A stretch of 64,000 bases of DNA from Rhodocyclaceae bacterium (GCA_030681195.1 JAUXXJ010000004.1:310001-374000), one strand, 5' to 3'. Positions 9,001-17,532 are shown, numbered from the stretch's first letter. Notes: generated by a model from the letters alone, not told the origin. A program made the numbers and translations.

Positions 9001-12000
9001 TCAGGTTATAGCCTTGTCCGTTGTAGCCGTTCGAGACTCCGGCAAGCGTCAGGTTATAGCTGCCGACAGCGCTGGTCGAAGTGCCGGTGGAAGTAACGGT
9101 CGGCGTCAGCGAATCTCCGTTTTGCAAGGTGCCGACCGTCGTGTTGAATGCCGTCGGAGAGACGGCAGCGCCGTACGTGCTTGTGTAGGCTGCCGGCGCA
9201 AGGGTCAGTGCAATGTTTTCCCGATAGACCGCGTAGGTGCCAGATCCCAGGACTGATGTGAAGTTGGTCGTCGCCTCGTCGCTGGCGTAGCGGAAGCGGC
9301 CGCTGCCGGAGCCGATCAAGGCCGTGAGGCCGGTGCTGCCGGTCACGCTGCCGGAATACAGCTTGGCGGTGCCGCCGCTGCCCACGCTCACGCTACCGCC
9401 ACTAACGATAATGTCTCCACCCGTCGAGGTCAGCGCGGCGGTGTCCTTGGCGGCATTAAGGGTGATCGCGCTTGTCGTCGTGTTGGTCGTGCTGACTGCG
9501 CCGGTAAGAGTCAAGTTCCCCGTCAGGGTGGCGACATCCACCGTTCCCGCCGTACTGATGGCGCCCAGGCTCATCCCATTGCTGTCGATCAGACTGAGGT
9601 TGTTGCCGCTAACCACCGAAACTGCACCGGTAAAGTTGTTGCTGCTGTTGTTGAGCGTAATGTTGTTGGCCGAGCCTGCCGTGATGCTCGTCGTGCCGGT
9701 GACAGCAATAGCTGCTGACTGGGTAATGGCACCATTGCTGGTCAGGGTCAGGTTTTCGTTGGCTGTGATGGCGCCATTTAGGGCGATGGTCGAATTGGAA
9801 CGCAGGGTCGTGCTGTCGTTGAAGGTGGTGGTGGCGCCTCCGACTGTAATAGCACCTGCCGTGGCGCTGCCGATGGTGATGCCTGAGAAGCCGTTGACAA
9901 AGTTGGTACTGAAATTTGCGACTGTCAGTGCCAAGGTGCCCGCACCGCCAGCAATACCGATGGTGGTACCGTTTGTCAGTGGGGCGATGGTGAGTGTGCC
10001 GGTGGACTGGATGCTTGCATCCGCTGCCAGATTGAGCGTATCGGTTACCAGACTGATAGCACTGGAGGATGACGCGAGTGTGCCTTTGCCGATGGATGAC
10101 GTGAAGCCGTTGATTCCATACGAGATTTGGTCTGCGGCTGCGCCGCCTGCGGTTCTGCCGGTGGTGCCCGTGAGTGTGATCGGGCCGCTGGCGGATAGTA
10201 CCGAACCAATTACGCGGATGCCGTCGTTATTGAACGAGCCGCTCTGGCCGCCCACGCCAGTGATGTTGATGGCGCCACTGTCGGTCTGGACCGTGCCATT
10301 GACGTAAACGCCGTGATTTGAATCGCCAGTGCCCGCGCCGCCAATGCCATCAAGGGTGATCGTACCGCTGCCGCTGGTAACAATGGTTCCGCGTGGGACT
10401 ATCCCGAAGTTGCATTTGCCGGCGGAGCCGCAGCCCGGAGCGCCTGCTGTTCCTCCCTTGCCAAGCAGGCTGATGTTGCCCCCGCCTGCGTTCAGGGTTC
10501 CTGTGTAGCCAGCAAAGTAAATGCCAATATAGTCGCTTGTTGATGAGCCGACGGCATAACCATCACCGACAGTCAGGCCGTTCCAGGCCGTCGTTCCGCT
10601 GCCGCCCCCAATCCAGAGATGGCCGCCGTTGGTATTGATCGAGGCTGTCCCGTTGAAGCGGACTCCTCCACCCCCACTATTGTCGCTATCCGACCACAGG
10701 ATCGTGTTGAGTTTGCCGCTGCTCGACGTGATCGAACTGCCGGTACCGAGCGTAATGCCGCCAGTCGCCTTGAGGGTTAGCGTTGCATCGCCGCCATTGT
10801 TTTTTGTGAGCGTGACATTGTCCGACCAGGTCATATCACCGGTCACCACGTTTTCAACACTTGTGCCGCCGTTCAGCGTGTCGCGATAGCTGTTGGCGAC
10901 AGTTTGGTTGATCGTCGCGTCGGTTGGATCAATGAGCCAGAGGCCGCCGGTGCCTTTTGGCGCACTGGCAGAAATGCTTGCAAGTCCGATGTCTACGTTA
11001 TGGCCGGAGGTTTCGATACGCCCGCCGTCGCCGCCCTCGGCGCCGCCCTTGGCGAGGATGGTGCCGGCCACGGTGGTGAGTGATGCCGCCTTGGTGACAT
11101 CCGACCACAGTACCGCCGTCCCGCCAGCGCCGACTTTTGTGGCGGAGACATCGATGGTGGCTCCGGCTTCCATGTTGATTGTGGTGGCCTGACGCAGATC
11201 GCCGCCGCCTTGCCAGCCACCACCGACCAACACCTCGCCGCCACCTGTGGCACCGGTGGCGCTGATCGCGCTACTGGAGTTGAGTGTGATGGTGTCGGCT
11301 TCGAGCCAAATCTTGCCGCCTTTCTCGGTAAGGCTGCTGGCTTCCAGCGAGCCGCTGTTGTTGATGACGCCGCCTTGAAGCTGGTTCATGGCCATGGCCG
11401 AAAGGATAATCAGCCCGCCGGGGGCATGTACGGCGTTTTTGTTTTCGACCAGCGCGGCGATCTGGCTCTGGGTGGCGGTGATGCCGGCCAGCGTTCCGTT
11501 TTCAGCAAAATTGAGGCTGATCGCTTCACCGGAGGCCAGTGCCACGGTACCGGCCTGGGCGATGATGACGCCTTCGTTGCGGACTTCTGGCGCCAGCAGC
11601 GCGATATAGCCGCCCAGGGCAGCCTTCAGTTCGCCTGCATTGACGACGCTGCCGGTGGCTCCGTTGCGGTCAAAGGTGGTCTTGCCAGCCATGAAGTCGT
11701 CGACACCGATGCGATGCGTGGTGGCGACCAGGCCGCCGACATCGACGCTGGCACCGGGCGCGAAAAAGACGCCATTCGGATTGACTAGGAAGACCTGCCC
11801 TGTCGCGGTGATGCGGCCGAAGATCTGGCTGGGGTTGCTGTCGAGCACGCGGTTGAGCGTGACGCTGCTGCTGGAGGGCTGATTGAAATTGACCTGCGCG
11901 GCGCTGCCAACGTTGAAGGTATTCCAGTCAATGGCGGCGCGGGCGGAGGTCTGGTTGATGTTCATCACGGCGGCGCCTTGAGTGGCAGTTTGCGTGATGC

Positions 12001-12211
12001 TTGCCGAGCCGGCCACGACGTTGCCGCCGGTAGGTAGTTGGGTGGAAGCGACCGGTGTTGTCTGTGCAAAAGTCGGCGCTGGCAGGACGGCGAGCACGGA
12101 CGACAGCAGTAGGGCCTTGCAAGAACGCTTGCCGTGGGCCTTGGCAGTTTCAGCGACGGCGACCCAGACTCGGGTGGTTTCATTCCAGACGACGCGGTAG
12201 ATCTTGTTCAT
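6092..12211 (-). CDS. Two-partner secretion exoprotein (filamentous haemagglutinin-like adhesin, TpsA)
   Basis: 2039 residues. The N-terminus MNKIYRVVWN is an extended signal peptide (ESPR), with cleavage likely after FA near residue 49. The TPS/haemagglutination domain (about residues 60-190) carries the NPNGVFF motif recognised by TpsB. A beta-helix-like region runs to about 980, and MBG-type domains (about 1000-1165) carry the SKAALSVTANSASKEPDG repeat. Then come two Gly-rich copies, a Lys/Asp tract (about 1310-1354), a Thr/Ala/Pro/Gln/Val tract of roughly 470 residues (about 1432-1900) and a small C-terminal beta domain. It is probably a secreted surface adhesin on a mucin-like stalk. tpsB follows 15 bp upstream of the start codon, in the same direction. 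Two dispersed repeats lie in the coding region, one of them encoding the end of the signal peptide (AVLPAPTF). Confidence 0.93.
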   Translation of the reverse strand: MNKIYRVVWNETTRVWVAVAETAKAHGKRSCKALLLSSVLAVLPAPTFAQTTPVASTQLPTGGNVVAGSASITQTATQGAAVMNINQTSARAAIDWNTFNVGSAAQVNFNQPSSSSVTLNRVLDSNPSQIFGRITATGQVFLVNPNGVFFAPGASVDVGGLVATTHRIGVDDFMAGKTTFDRNGATGSVVNAGELKAALGGYIALLAPEVRNEGVIIAQAGTVALASGEAISLNFAENGTLAGITATQSQIAALVENKNAVHAPGGLIILSAMAMNQLQGGVINNSGSLEASSLTEKGGKIWLEADTITLNSSSAISATGATGGGEVLVGGGWQGGGDLRQATTINMEAGATIDVSATKVGAGGTAVLWSDVTKAASLTTVAGTILAKGGAEGGDGGRIETSGHNVDIGLASISASAPKGTGGLWLIDPTDATINQTVANSYRDTLNGGTSVENVVTGDMTWSDNVTLTKNNGGDATLTLKATGGITLGTGSSITSSSGKLNTILWSDSDNSGGGGVRFNGTASINTNGGHLWIGGGSGTTAWNGLTVGDGYAVGSSTSDYIGIYFAGYTGTLNAGGGNISLLGKGGTAGAPGCGSAGKCNFGIVPRGTIVTSGSGTITLDGIGGAGTGDSNHGVYVNGTVQTDSGAINITGVGGQSGSFNNDGIRVIGSVLSASGPITLTGTTGRTAGGAAADQISYGINGFTSSIGKGTLASSSSAISLVTDTLNLAADASIQSTGTLTIAPLTNGTTIGIAGGAGTLALTVANFSTNFVNGFSGITIGSATAGAITVGGATTTFNDSTTLRSNSTIALNGAITANENLTLTSNGAITQSAAIAVTGTTSITAGSANNITLNNSSNNFTGAVSVVSGNNLSLIDSNGMSLGAISTAGTVDVATLTGNLTLTGAVSTTNTTTSAITLNAAKDTAALTSTGGDIIVSGGSVSVGSGGTAKLYSGSVTGSTGLTALIGSGSGRFRYASDEATTNFTSVLGSGTYAVYRENIALTLAPAAYTSTYGAAVSPTAFNTTVGTLQNGDSLTPTVTSTGTSTSAVGSYNLTLAGVSNGYNGQGYNLTVNTNANGHTISKAALSVTANSASKEPDGASYSNGNGVTYSGFVNGETTGVLGGALSFSGTSQGASSPGLYTITPGGLTSGNYDISFVSGTLEIKSPVVVTPQTTGSTSIVSSAAAQTTFGGSTSTSDLSITTADTSAGQTDGAATQSGADSNLDNQTKITAGTGDAGTTSGGTTTAASGDTSTTGQGGGGSGGGANAGSDANTTEGTGQGAGGPGDGDGPGQGAGQGLGAQGKVAEKTDSKSKDEGKSKDDGKSKDDDNSKDDDESKDDGKSKDDDKSKDDGKSKGSGSGGGANAGGNANTMEGTGKGAGGPGDGDGPGQGAGQGLGAQGKGAEKTDSKSTDDGKTKGVGSGGGSQGGVNTGSTPTTTQPVTTATTTPTTTTTATTQPVTTTTATPTTTTTATTQPVTTATAAPAPTTTTTAQPVAAPTTTTAATTATTQPVTTATSAPTTTTAATTQPATTATSASAPTTMATTQPVTTATDTPTTTTTATAQPVTTATVTPAPTTTATTEPVTTATATPTTTTTATTQPVTTATAAPTTTTTATAQPVTTATAAPTTATPTTVQPVDAPTTTTTTPAANQPVTTATAAPAPTTMATAQPVTTATVTPAPTTTATTEPVTTATATPTTTTTATTQPVTTATAAPAPTTAATTQPVTTATATPAPTTTTTAQPVATPTTTTTATTATTEPVTTATAAPTTTTAATAQPVTTATVTPAPTTTTTAQPVTTATAAPTTTTATDTPTTATTTTAQAVAAPTATTTATTQPVTTTTAAPTTATPTTVQPADAPTTTTTTPVTTQPVTTATATPAPTTQPVTTATTTPTTATTAGLQAQDISTASAQTKASGSASDTGITSGSAGGDGITVSLTRLPSLQQAGIIAVSVPREVATAGSGFTFPLPAQLVADTAPDEPVQASLLNGRPLPAWIRYAPETRSFVASAVPDGAFPIQVVVTVAGRQTTMVVSERKE
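6510..7915 (-). repeat. Thr-rich tandem repeat tract in tpsA
   Basis: About 1.4 kb built from imperfect units that encode variants of TTATTQPVTTATAAP. On the + strand the units show as repeated GTCGCCGTAGTAACTGGCTG-like blocks. Unit lengths vary but stay in multiples of three. The tract encodes roughly residues 1432-1900 of TpsA. Such tracts readily gain or lose units by slippage or recombination. Confidence 0.9.
7081..7529 (-). repeat. Exact 131-bp direct duplication inside the Thr-rich tract
   Basis: Bases 7081-7211 and 7399-7529 are identical when compared by eye, an offset of 318 bp (106 codons). This indicates a recent segmental duplication within the tpsA repeat tract. A second near-duplicate pair is centred on about 6616-6690 and 7269-7340. 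Confidence 0.75.
7970..8440 (-). repeat. Duplicated Gly-rich block plus Lys/Asp repeats in tpsA
   Basis: Two near-copies of a block encoding GAGGPGDGDGPGQGAGQGLG followed by AQGK.AEKTDSKS lie at about 7970-8140 and 8275-8440. Between them are short units encoding SKDDGKSKDD (about 8150-8280). The two blocks differ at only a few bases, again indicating recent duplication. Confidence 0.8.
11115..11138 (-). repeat. Dispersed 24-bp repeat, copy in tpsA (internal)
   Basis: GCCGTCCCGCCAGCGCC then GACTTTT, a perfect core copy. In the tpsA frame it encodes KVGAGGTA at about residues 358-366, within the beta-helix region. Confidence 0.85.
12068..12091 (+). repeat. Dispersed 24-bp repeat, copy in the tpsA signal peptide
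   Basis: AAAAGTCGGCGCTGGC then AGGACGGC, a perfect core copy. It encodes AVLPAPTF (residues 41-48), the C-region of the TpsA signal peptide directly before the predicted cleavage site. Confidence 0.85.
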
Positions 12212-12226
12212 GGTGTGACTCCGGAA

Positions 12227-13924
12227 TCAGAACGGCAGGCTGGCGGTGAGCCAGAGGCGATCGCGGATCAGCGATCCGTCCTGATCTCTGCCAGTCGTGG
12301 CATTTCGGTTTGGGTTGCTGCCCAGACGGCGGGCATAGACGCCTTTGAGTGTTACCCCAAGCGGGCCGTTCCAGGTGACCGAGGCGCCGAGGCCGTCGAG
12401 ATCAAAGCGATTCAGTGCCGGGGCGCCGGCAAAGTTGTTGTCCTTGTTGACCTTTACACTGCCCCAATCGTAGAAGCCTGTAATGAGCAGGTGGTTCATT
12501 GCACGCCAGCGCAGTTCAAGGTTCAGCATCGTGCCCTCGCTGCCGCCGCCCTCGCTGGCCGGGTAGGCCCGCACGCCGCTTGATCCGCCGAGGTAGAACT
12601 TCTCGGAAGAATCAAGGTTCTTGCTGGCGGACTGCCCCGTGAACAGCGCGTAAAGAGAGAAGTCTTCGGTCAGTGCCTGCTGGCGCGACATGGCGTAGCG
12701 CAGCTTGGTGAAACCGCCGTGGGTGCGCGTGGTGGCAGTATCGCTGCTCTTGTTTGGCGATCCCTCAAGATCGAGGTTGCCCACCGTAAACATCATGTTG
12801 GCCATGTTGGCGCCGCCACCGCCCAGACGGTCAAAGAGATTGGCCATCAGGCCGACGTTGAGGTTACGCACGCCGTATTTCGAGCTGACAGCGCCGTTTG
12901 CCTCGTTGTCGAAAATTTTGTCATCCCATGATGCACTCAGAAACAGGTTGTGCGTGCGGCTGCGGATCAGCGGATACTGCGCGTCCAATCCCCATGTGCT
13001 GGAAGCGCCCGTGATCCGGGCAGCCTTGAACTCTTCACTGATGACCTTGTAGTCCATACGCGAAGCATTGACGCCGAGGCGAAGACCATCGTAGCCAACC
13101 GGGGCGGTGTAGGCCAGACGGATGTAGTCGCTGCCCTCGGTATGCACGAGGTTGGCGATGACCTGATCGCCAATCTGCAGCGGACTGTTGAGCGAAGCAT
13201 TGGCGGTGACGCGTTCGCGGCCCGTTGAGCGCAAACCGGTGTTATCAAGACTGGCTTCGCCGTTCAGCAGCGCCTCGTCGGCGAGTTTGAGCACCAGATC
13301 ACTCTCGGCGCTCCCGCTGCCGGGCGCGAGGTTGCCGGAGACTGCGATACCGGGCAGGTCATCGAGCAACAGCATGGCGCGGTCGAGGGCCCCGGCTTTC
13401 AGGGGTTGGCCGGCCGGCTGGGCGGCCGCAACGGTGGCTTCGACACGGCCAGCGTCGATACGCATCGACAGGGTACCTTCAAAGCGCAGTTTGCCAAAAA
13501 TACCTTCGACAATTTGCAGGGTGACGATGCCGTCCTGAATTTCCTGGCGCGGCAGATACACTCGAACCAACCAGCCGGCAGCTCGGTAGGCTTCACTCAC
13601 GGCGGCGGTGGCGGCTTGCAGTGCCGTGAAGTCAAGCGGTCGATCAAGGTAGCTGGCAACCGCCGGCGCGAGATCCGCTTGGCTCATCAAGGTATTGCCA
13701 ACAAAGCGGAAAGCCTTGACGGTGACGCTCAGGCCTGGCGCGGGTTTGTATGCGGGCGGCAGGACGGTAAGCGGCTTGCGTTCTTCGGGCAATACCTGCG
13801 GCAACTGACGTTCAATCTGCTGGCGCAGGAGGCCTGCATCAGGCGTGGTTTGGGCGTGGACGCATGAAGCAGTGACAACGTACAGTAGGCCAATCCGGGC
13901 TAGCGATTCCTTCGAAAATGACAT
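12227..13924 (-). CDS. Two-partner secretion outer-membrane transporter (TpsB, ShlB/FhaC/HecB family)
   Basis: 565 residues from ATG 13924, chosen because TGAGGAG lies directly upstream; an in-frame ATG at 13951 would add nine residues. A signal peptide ends near VHA. The POTRA_2 domain (about residues 55-135) contains the FVGNTLMS segment, and the following FhaC-type barrel covers about 200-565, ending in the aromatic terminus ASLPF typical of outer-membrane proteins. It secretes TpsA across the outer membrane. The stop is 15 bp before tpsA, so tpsB-tpsA form an operon. The gene lies downstream of a response regulator/kinase pair read in the same direction, a possible regulator of it. Confidence 0.94.
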   Translation of the reverse strand: MSFSKESLARIGLLYVVTASCVHAQTTPDAGLLRQQIERQLPQVLPEERKPLTVLPPAYKPAPGLSVTVKAFRFVGNTLMSQADLAPAVASYLDRPLDFTALQAATAAVSEAYRAAGWLVRVYLPRQEIQDGIVTLQIVEGIFGKLRFEGTLSMRIDAGRVEATVAAAQPAGQPLKAGALDRAMLLLDDLPGIAVSGNLAPGSGSAESDLVLKLADEALLNGEASLDNTGLRSTGRERVTANASLNSPLQIGDQVIANLVHTEGSDYIRLAYTAPVGYDGLRLGVNASRMDYKVISEEFKAARITGASSTWGLDAQYPLIRSRTHNLFLSASWDDKIFDNEANGAVSSKYGVRNLNVGLMANLFDRLGGGGANMANMMFTVGNLDLEGSPNKSSDTATTRTHGGFTKLRYAMSRQQALTEDFSLYALFTGQSASKNLDSSEKFYLGGSSGVRAYPASEGGGSEGTMLNLELRWRAMNHLLITGFYDWGSVKVNKDNNFAGAPALNRFDLDGLGASVTWNGPLGVTLKGVYARRLGSNPNRNATTGRDQDGSLIRDRLWLTASLPF

Positions 13925-14023
13925 GAAACTCCTCAGGGGTCTGGACGCCACAAGGGCGACAAACTTATCTGTAGGAAGTTATCAAAATCAAGCCGTTAAA
14001 AGCTTGCAAAAGCTTGCAATGGC

Positions 14024-14068
14024 GCCGTACCCCATGCGGGGCATTTCATCCCGCCAGCGCCGACTTTT
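14024..14068 (-). repeat. Dispersed repeat, 45-bp variant (type A)
   Basis: GCCGTA, then a hairpin-forming CCCCATGCGGGG, then CATTTCATCCCGCCAGCGCC and GACTTTT. Compared with the 24-bp core, 21 bases are inserted before the GCCG end. The outer TTTTA supplies the TAA stop codon of the response regulator gene. A second copy with two differences is inside aceF at 52277-52321. Confidence 0.85.
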
Positions 14069-14756
14069 ATTGTGCCACCACCCGCATCGGTGCAGCGAAC
14101 ACATAACCTCGCCCGCGTGCGGCACGGATCGGCGATTCGCCGGCCGTGGCCGTTTCGATCTTCTTGCGCAGGCGACTGAAGGCGACTTCGAGCCGGCGGT
14201 AGTCGAAATCCGGCTCTGTATGGCCCATGGCGGCGGCGAGCGCTTCGCGCGATACCGGCTCGGGTGCAGCAGCGGCCAGACATTTGAGCAGGTCCATTTC
14301 CGTCGCGGTCAACGCAATGGCTACACCAGCGGGTGAGCCAATCGACAGGGTGTCGGGCGTGAGTGACCATGACTCGGTTGTCAGTGCCGGAACTGCCAGT
14401 CGCCGCTGCACGCTGTGCAGGGTGGCGACCAGTTCGCGCATGTCGATGGGTTTGATCAGATAGGCGTCGGCACCTTCTTCGAATCCGGCGAGTCGGTCGT
14501 CCAGACTGCCGCGCGCGGTGAGCATGACGATACCCAGCCACGGCTGCTGCCGGCGCAGGCGCCGAGCGATGACGAGACCATCTTCGACCGGCAGACCCAA
14601 ATCCAGTACCAGCAGGTCGCAGGGGCGATCGGCCAGTTGCGCGTCAATGCCGCTGCCATCGCTTTCCAGCGCGATAGCGAAGCCGTTGCGGCGCAGATGG
14701 AAAGCGACTTCAGCGCGGAAGTCGAGGTTATCTTCGATCAGGCCGACGCGGGTCAT
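14067..14756 (-). CDS. OmpR/PhoB-type response regulator
   Basis: 229 residues from ATG 14756, which overlaps the kinase stop by 4 bp (ATGA). The receiver domain (about residues 1-115) has the phosphoacceptor Asp in LLVLDLGLP, the Thr/Ser position in MLTARGS and Lys in YLIKP. The C-terminal winged helix (about 135-222) ends with the SPIRAARGRGYVF pattern. The stop codon lies within the edge of a dispersed repeat. It is coupled to the upstream kinase. The nearest downstream genes in the same direction are tpsB and tpsA, 143 bp away, so it may regulate adhesin secretion; this is inference. Confidence 0.93.
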   Translation of the reverse strand: MTRVGLIEDNLDFRAEVAFHLRRNGFAIALESDGSGIDAQLADRPCDLLVLDLGLPVEDGLVIARRLRRQQPWLGIVMLTARGSLDDRLAGFEEGADAYLIKPIDMRELVATLHSVQRRLAVPALTTESWSLTPDTLSIGSPAGVAIALTATEMDLLKCLAAAAPEPVSREALAAAMGHTEPDFDYRRLEVAFSRLRKKIETATAGESPIRAARGRGYVFAAPMRVVAQ

Positions 14757-16660
14757 GGTTGCGCCTTTTTGTTGGTGGCAGGCAAGCAGCATATGAAACA
14801 GGCACCTTTTGTGCGTCCGGTCTCGACTGTCAGCGTGCCGCCATGGCGCGCGACGATATGGCGGGCCAGATAAAGGCCGAGACCGAGGCCGGCCTTGTTG
14901 CCCGACTCGCCGAGGCGCACATATTTTTCGAAAATCTTTTCTTCCATGCCCGGCAGAATGCCCGGTCCGTTGTCTTCGACGCGCCAGGTCACGCTACCGC
15001 CGGCCGCTTCGATATGCACGCGCACCGGCGACTCCGGCGACGAATACTTGCAGGCGTTGTCGAGCAGGTTGAGCAAGGCAAAGCGCAACATGCGGTCGTC
15101 GCCAATGAGCGTCGGCAGCGCTTCCACGGCGGTAACCTGGATGCGTTGCGCCAGCGGGTTGCCGAGCAGTTTGATGACTTCATCGGTCAGGGCGGCCGGT
15201 TCGATCCTGCCCTGCGTCAGTTGCCAGTCGGCAATCTCGCTGCGGGTTTGTGCCGTTGCCAGATCAAGCAGCACGCTAAGTCGATTGACTGAACGGTGGA
15301 TGCGGTCGTAACGCTCTTCGCGATCGGCACTAGGGATGTCATCGAGTGCTTCGAGGGTCTGGGTCGCCGCGTCGATGACGGCGATGGGCGTGCGGATTTC
15401 ATGCGTGATCATGGCCAGTAACTTGTCCTGCTCCTGACGGTAGGACTTTTCGAGGTCGGCTTGCCGTATCGCCAGCGCCGACTTTTCGAGCGCGCCGGCA
15501 TGATCGGCTTCGATACGCCGGTAGTGCAGCAGGATGGCGAAGTGCAGCAGCAGGATATGGGCGATGTTGCTGCTCATTCCGGCGAGGTTGATGGTTTCGC
15601 TGAAGGGCAGTACCGCCAGCACGCCGAGGATGTTGATGGCGATCAGCACGCCGTAAATCAGGTAGGCGATGGCCAGCAGACGCGCCCAGAGGTTACTTGT
15701 GTCGCCCATCCGCCACAGCCGCAGCGCTGGCCAGGGCACGCTGCACAGGGTCAGGACGCCGAAGCCCAGCATCCACGGGGCGAAGACGCCGTAGTAGCCA
15801 AACGGTGTGGCCAGCGCAGTGACGAGACACAGCGCCATGCCGGCCAAGCTGATGCGATAGACCACGGGGTGATGCTGCTTGAGTTCAAGCACCATGATGA
15901 AGAAGCCGAAGGCCATGGCGGCGGCCAGCGATAGACTCATGCCGAGCGTCAGGTTGGCCAGCAGCGGCTGCGCGGGGAAAATGAATTCGGCAACAAAGCC
16001 GTTGATGCCCAGCCACTGCAGCGCATTCAGGAACAGGTAGCCCACATAGACCAGAAAAATCCGCCGCCGCGATATGAGCCAGTTGACGGTGTTGAATAGC
16101 AGCACGGTCAGGATCAGGCTGAAGTAAAGACCGTAGGCGAAGTAGCCAAGGCGCAGGTGACGCTCGAAGCGGTCAGGCTGCCACAGCTTGACGATGGCGG
16201 CCATGGTGCTGGTGGATTGCAGGCGCAGATAGATTTCATGCTCGCCAGGCTGCCACGCCAGCTTGAACAGGTTGCCTCGGTAGTTCTCTTCCTTCGCGGA
16301 CTGAGGCAGGCGGTCGCCAGCGCGCCGTTCGTCAATCTGCCCGTCGGGACGGATGTGGAAGAGACGGATGTCGTCGAGATACGGCGGCATGACTTCGAGC
16401 CAGCGCGCCGCCGGGTGTTCCTGCGTAATGGACAAGCGCAGCCAGACGGCATCGGGGATGTAGCCAAGGCCCAGGTTGCCGGCGAGTGGCTTGAACTGGC
16501 CCTCGGCATGCGCCGCGCGGGCTTGGTCCAGCGTCAGTTGTTTCGACTTGTCGCGCAGCACAGTGATCTGCCCCTGGTCAAGGGTGATGACAGGCAGGGC
16601 TTCGGCGCGCAGCAGCGGCGACAGCAGCAGGAGCAGAAGCCCAAGCAGAAAAGCGCGCAT
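14753..16660 (-). CDS. Membrane histidine kinase with 7TMR-DISM sensor region
   Basis: 635 residues from ATG 16660; a TTG one codon earlier is unlikely. The signal peptide (residues 1-20) is followed by a periplasmic 7TMR-DISMED2 beta-sandwich (about 30-165), seven hydrophobic helices (about 180-375), a coiled linker, a HisKA domain with MITHEIRTPIAV (phospho-His near residue 417) and a HATPase_c domain with DNACKYS, VEDNGPGI and GLGLGLYLARHI. A dispersed repeat at 15463-15486 encodes KSALAIR in the linker between the last helix and HisKA. It overlaps the response regulator by 4 bp and the upstream gene by 1 bp. The 7TMR-DISM family is thought to bind small ligands, often sugars; the signal here is unknown. 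Confidence 0.93.
   Translation of the reverse strand: MRAFLLGLLLLLLSPLLRAEALPVITLDQGQITVLRDKSKQLTLDQARAAHAEGQFKPLAGNLGLGYIPDAVWLRLSITQEHPAARWLEVMPPYLDDIRLFHIRPDGQIDERRAGDRLPQSAKEENYRGNLFKLAWQPGEHEIYLRLQSTSTMAAIVKLWQPDRFERHLRLGYFAYGLYFSLILTVLLFNTVNWLISRRRIFLVYVGYLFLNALQWLGINGFVAEFIFPAQPLLANLTLGMSLSLAAAMAFGFFIMVLELKQHHPVVYRISLAGMALCLVTALATPFGYYGVFAPWMLGFGVLTLCSVPWPALRLWRMGDTSNLWARLLAIAYLIYGVLIAINILGVLAVLPFSETINLAGMSSNIAHILLLHFAILLHYRRIEADHAGALEKSALAIRQADLEKSYRQEQDKLLAMITHEIRTPIAVIDAATQTLEALDDIPSADREERYDRIHRSVNRLSVLLDLATAQTRSEIADWQLTQGRIEPAALTDEVIKLLGNPLAQRIQVTAVEALPTLIGDDRMLRFALLNLLDNACKYSSPESPVRVHIEAAGGSVTWRVEDNGPGILPGMEEKIFEKYVRLGESGNKAGLGLGLYLARHIVARHGGTLTVETGRTKGACFICCLPATNKKAQP
15463..15486 (-). 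repeat. Dispersed 24-bp repeat, copy in histidine kinase gene
   Basis: GCCGTATCGCCAGCGCC then GACTTTT. It encodes KSALAIR, a different frame of the repeat from that used in trpC and rsmE. The same peptide and ATACGGC-type tail recur in the copy at 62052. Confidence 0.75.
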
Positions 16661-17532
16661 CAAAAACCTTTCTGGTAGCGCAGCAGGATTTCGCGGCCGG
16701 TGCGGAAGCCGTTATCGATTTCCGTGTCGCGCGCGAAGCGCAGAATGACTTGTTGCTGCTCGGGCAAAAACCAGCTCATGCCGGCCATCACCCGCTCGTT
16801 GTTGGCCGGGTTGCGCTGATCGACGCCGTTGATGCGGGTTTCGCCGCCGCGATTGAGTTGACCGCCGACATGTACATGCCAGGCCGGCGTGACGCGCCAA
16901 CGCAGATAGCCGGTTATTGCGTAACTGGTGCGTTGTTCGAGTCGGCGCTTACCGGCGTAGTCTTTGTTGTCGCCATAGAAGGCGATCTCGGGGGAAAGTT
17001 CGACCAGGAAGCGCGGCGTGATGTCCTTTTGCCAGCCAGCGGACACCACATAGCGCCAGCGATTCTCGCCCGCATTGAGCACCTGCCGGCCATCGTAATC
17101 GCCGGTCGGGGCGATCAGCATGCCGCTGATGCCAAGGTAGTTGGCCGTGGCCTTGTCGTTGATCAGCCAGGCCGTGAGACCGAGACGCAGGTCGCTCAAG
17201 CCTTTGGCCTGCGCGCCCAGCGCGGTGGCCAAAGGCGCCGGGCTGACCCGCGAGTCTGACCAGGGCAGCACCGCGACCCCGGCGACGGTGGTGTCGCCGA
17301 CCCGGAAACCCCTAGCGGCACGTAACGCGAGAACGGTGCTGTCAATGCGGCCATCGAACGTTTGACGGCCACTGGCATAGGGGCCCTGAAATTCACGGTC
17401 GTAAGCATAGACCGTCAGGGTGGTCTGGCCTGGCTGCAAGGGAAAGTAGTCGCCGGGCATGACATCGTTGACGGCGGCGTGGCTGGCTAGCGCTGGCAGG
17501 AGCAGACTGATGAGACGAAGGATGGCAAACAT
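16660..17532 (-). CDS. Outer-membrane beta-barrel protein, phenol-degradation meta-pathway (MetA)-like
   Basis: 290 residues from ATG 17532, chosen so that a clear signal peptide MFAILRLISLLLPALASHA starts the protein; an ATG at 17574 would add 14 residues. The rest is rich in alternating aromatic/polar strands (for example YVVSAGWQKDITPRFLVELS) and ends in LLRYQKGF, typical of an outer-membrane barrel. The pattern matches the family annotated as meta-pathway phenol degradation or transporter, whose real function is poorly known. Its stop shares a base with the kinase start, so barrel-kinase-regulator form one operon upstream of tpsBA. Confidence 0.72.
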   Translation of the reverse strand: MFAILRLISLLLPALASHAAVNDVMPGDYFPLQPGQTTLTVYAYDREFQGPYASGRQTFDGRIDSTVLALRAARGFRVGDTTVAGVAVLPWSDSRVSPAPLATALGAQAKGLSDLRLGLTAWLINDKATANYLGISGMLIAPTGDYDGRQVLNAGENRWRYVVSAGWQKDITPRFLVELSPEIAFYGDNKDYAGKRRLEQRTSYAITGYLRWRVTPAWHVHVGGQLNRGGETRINGVDQRNPANNERVMAGMSWFLPEQQQVILRFARDTEIDNGFRTGREILLRYQKGF

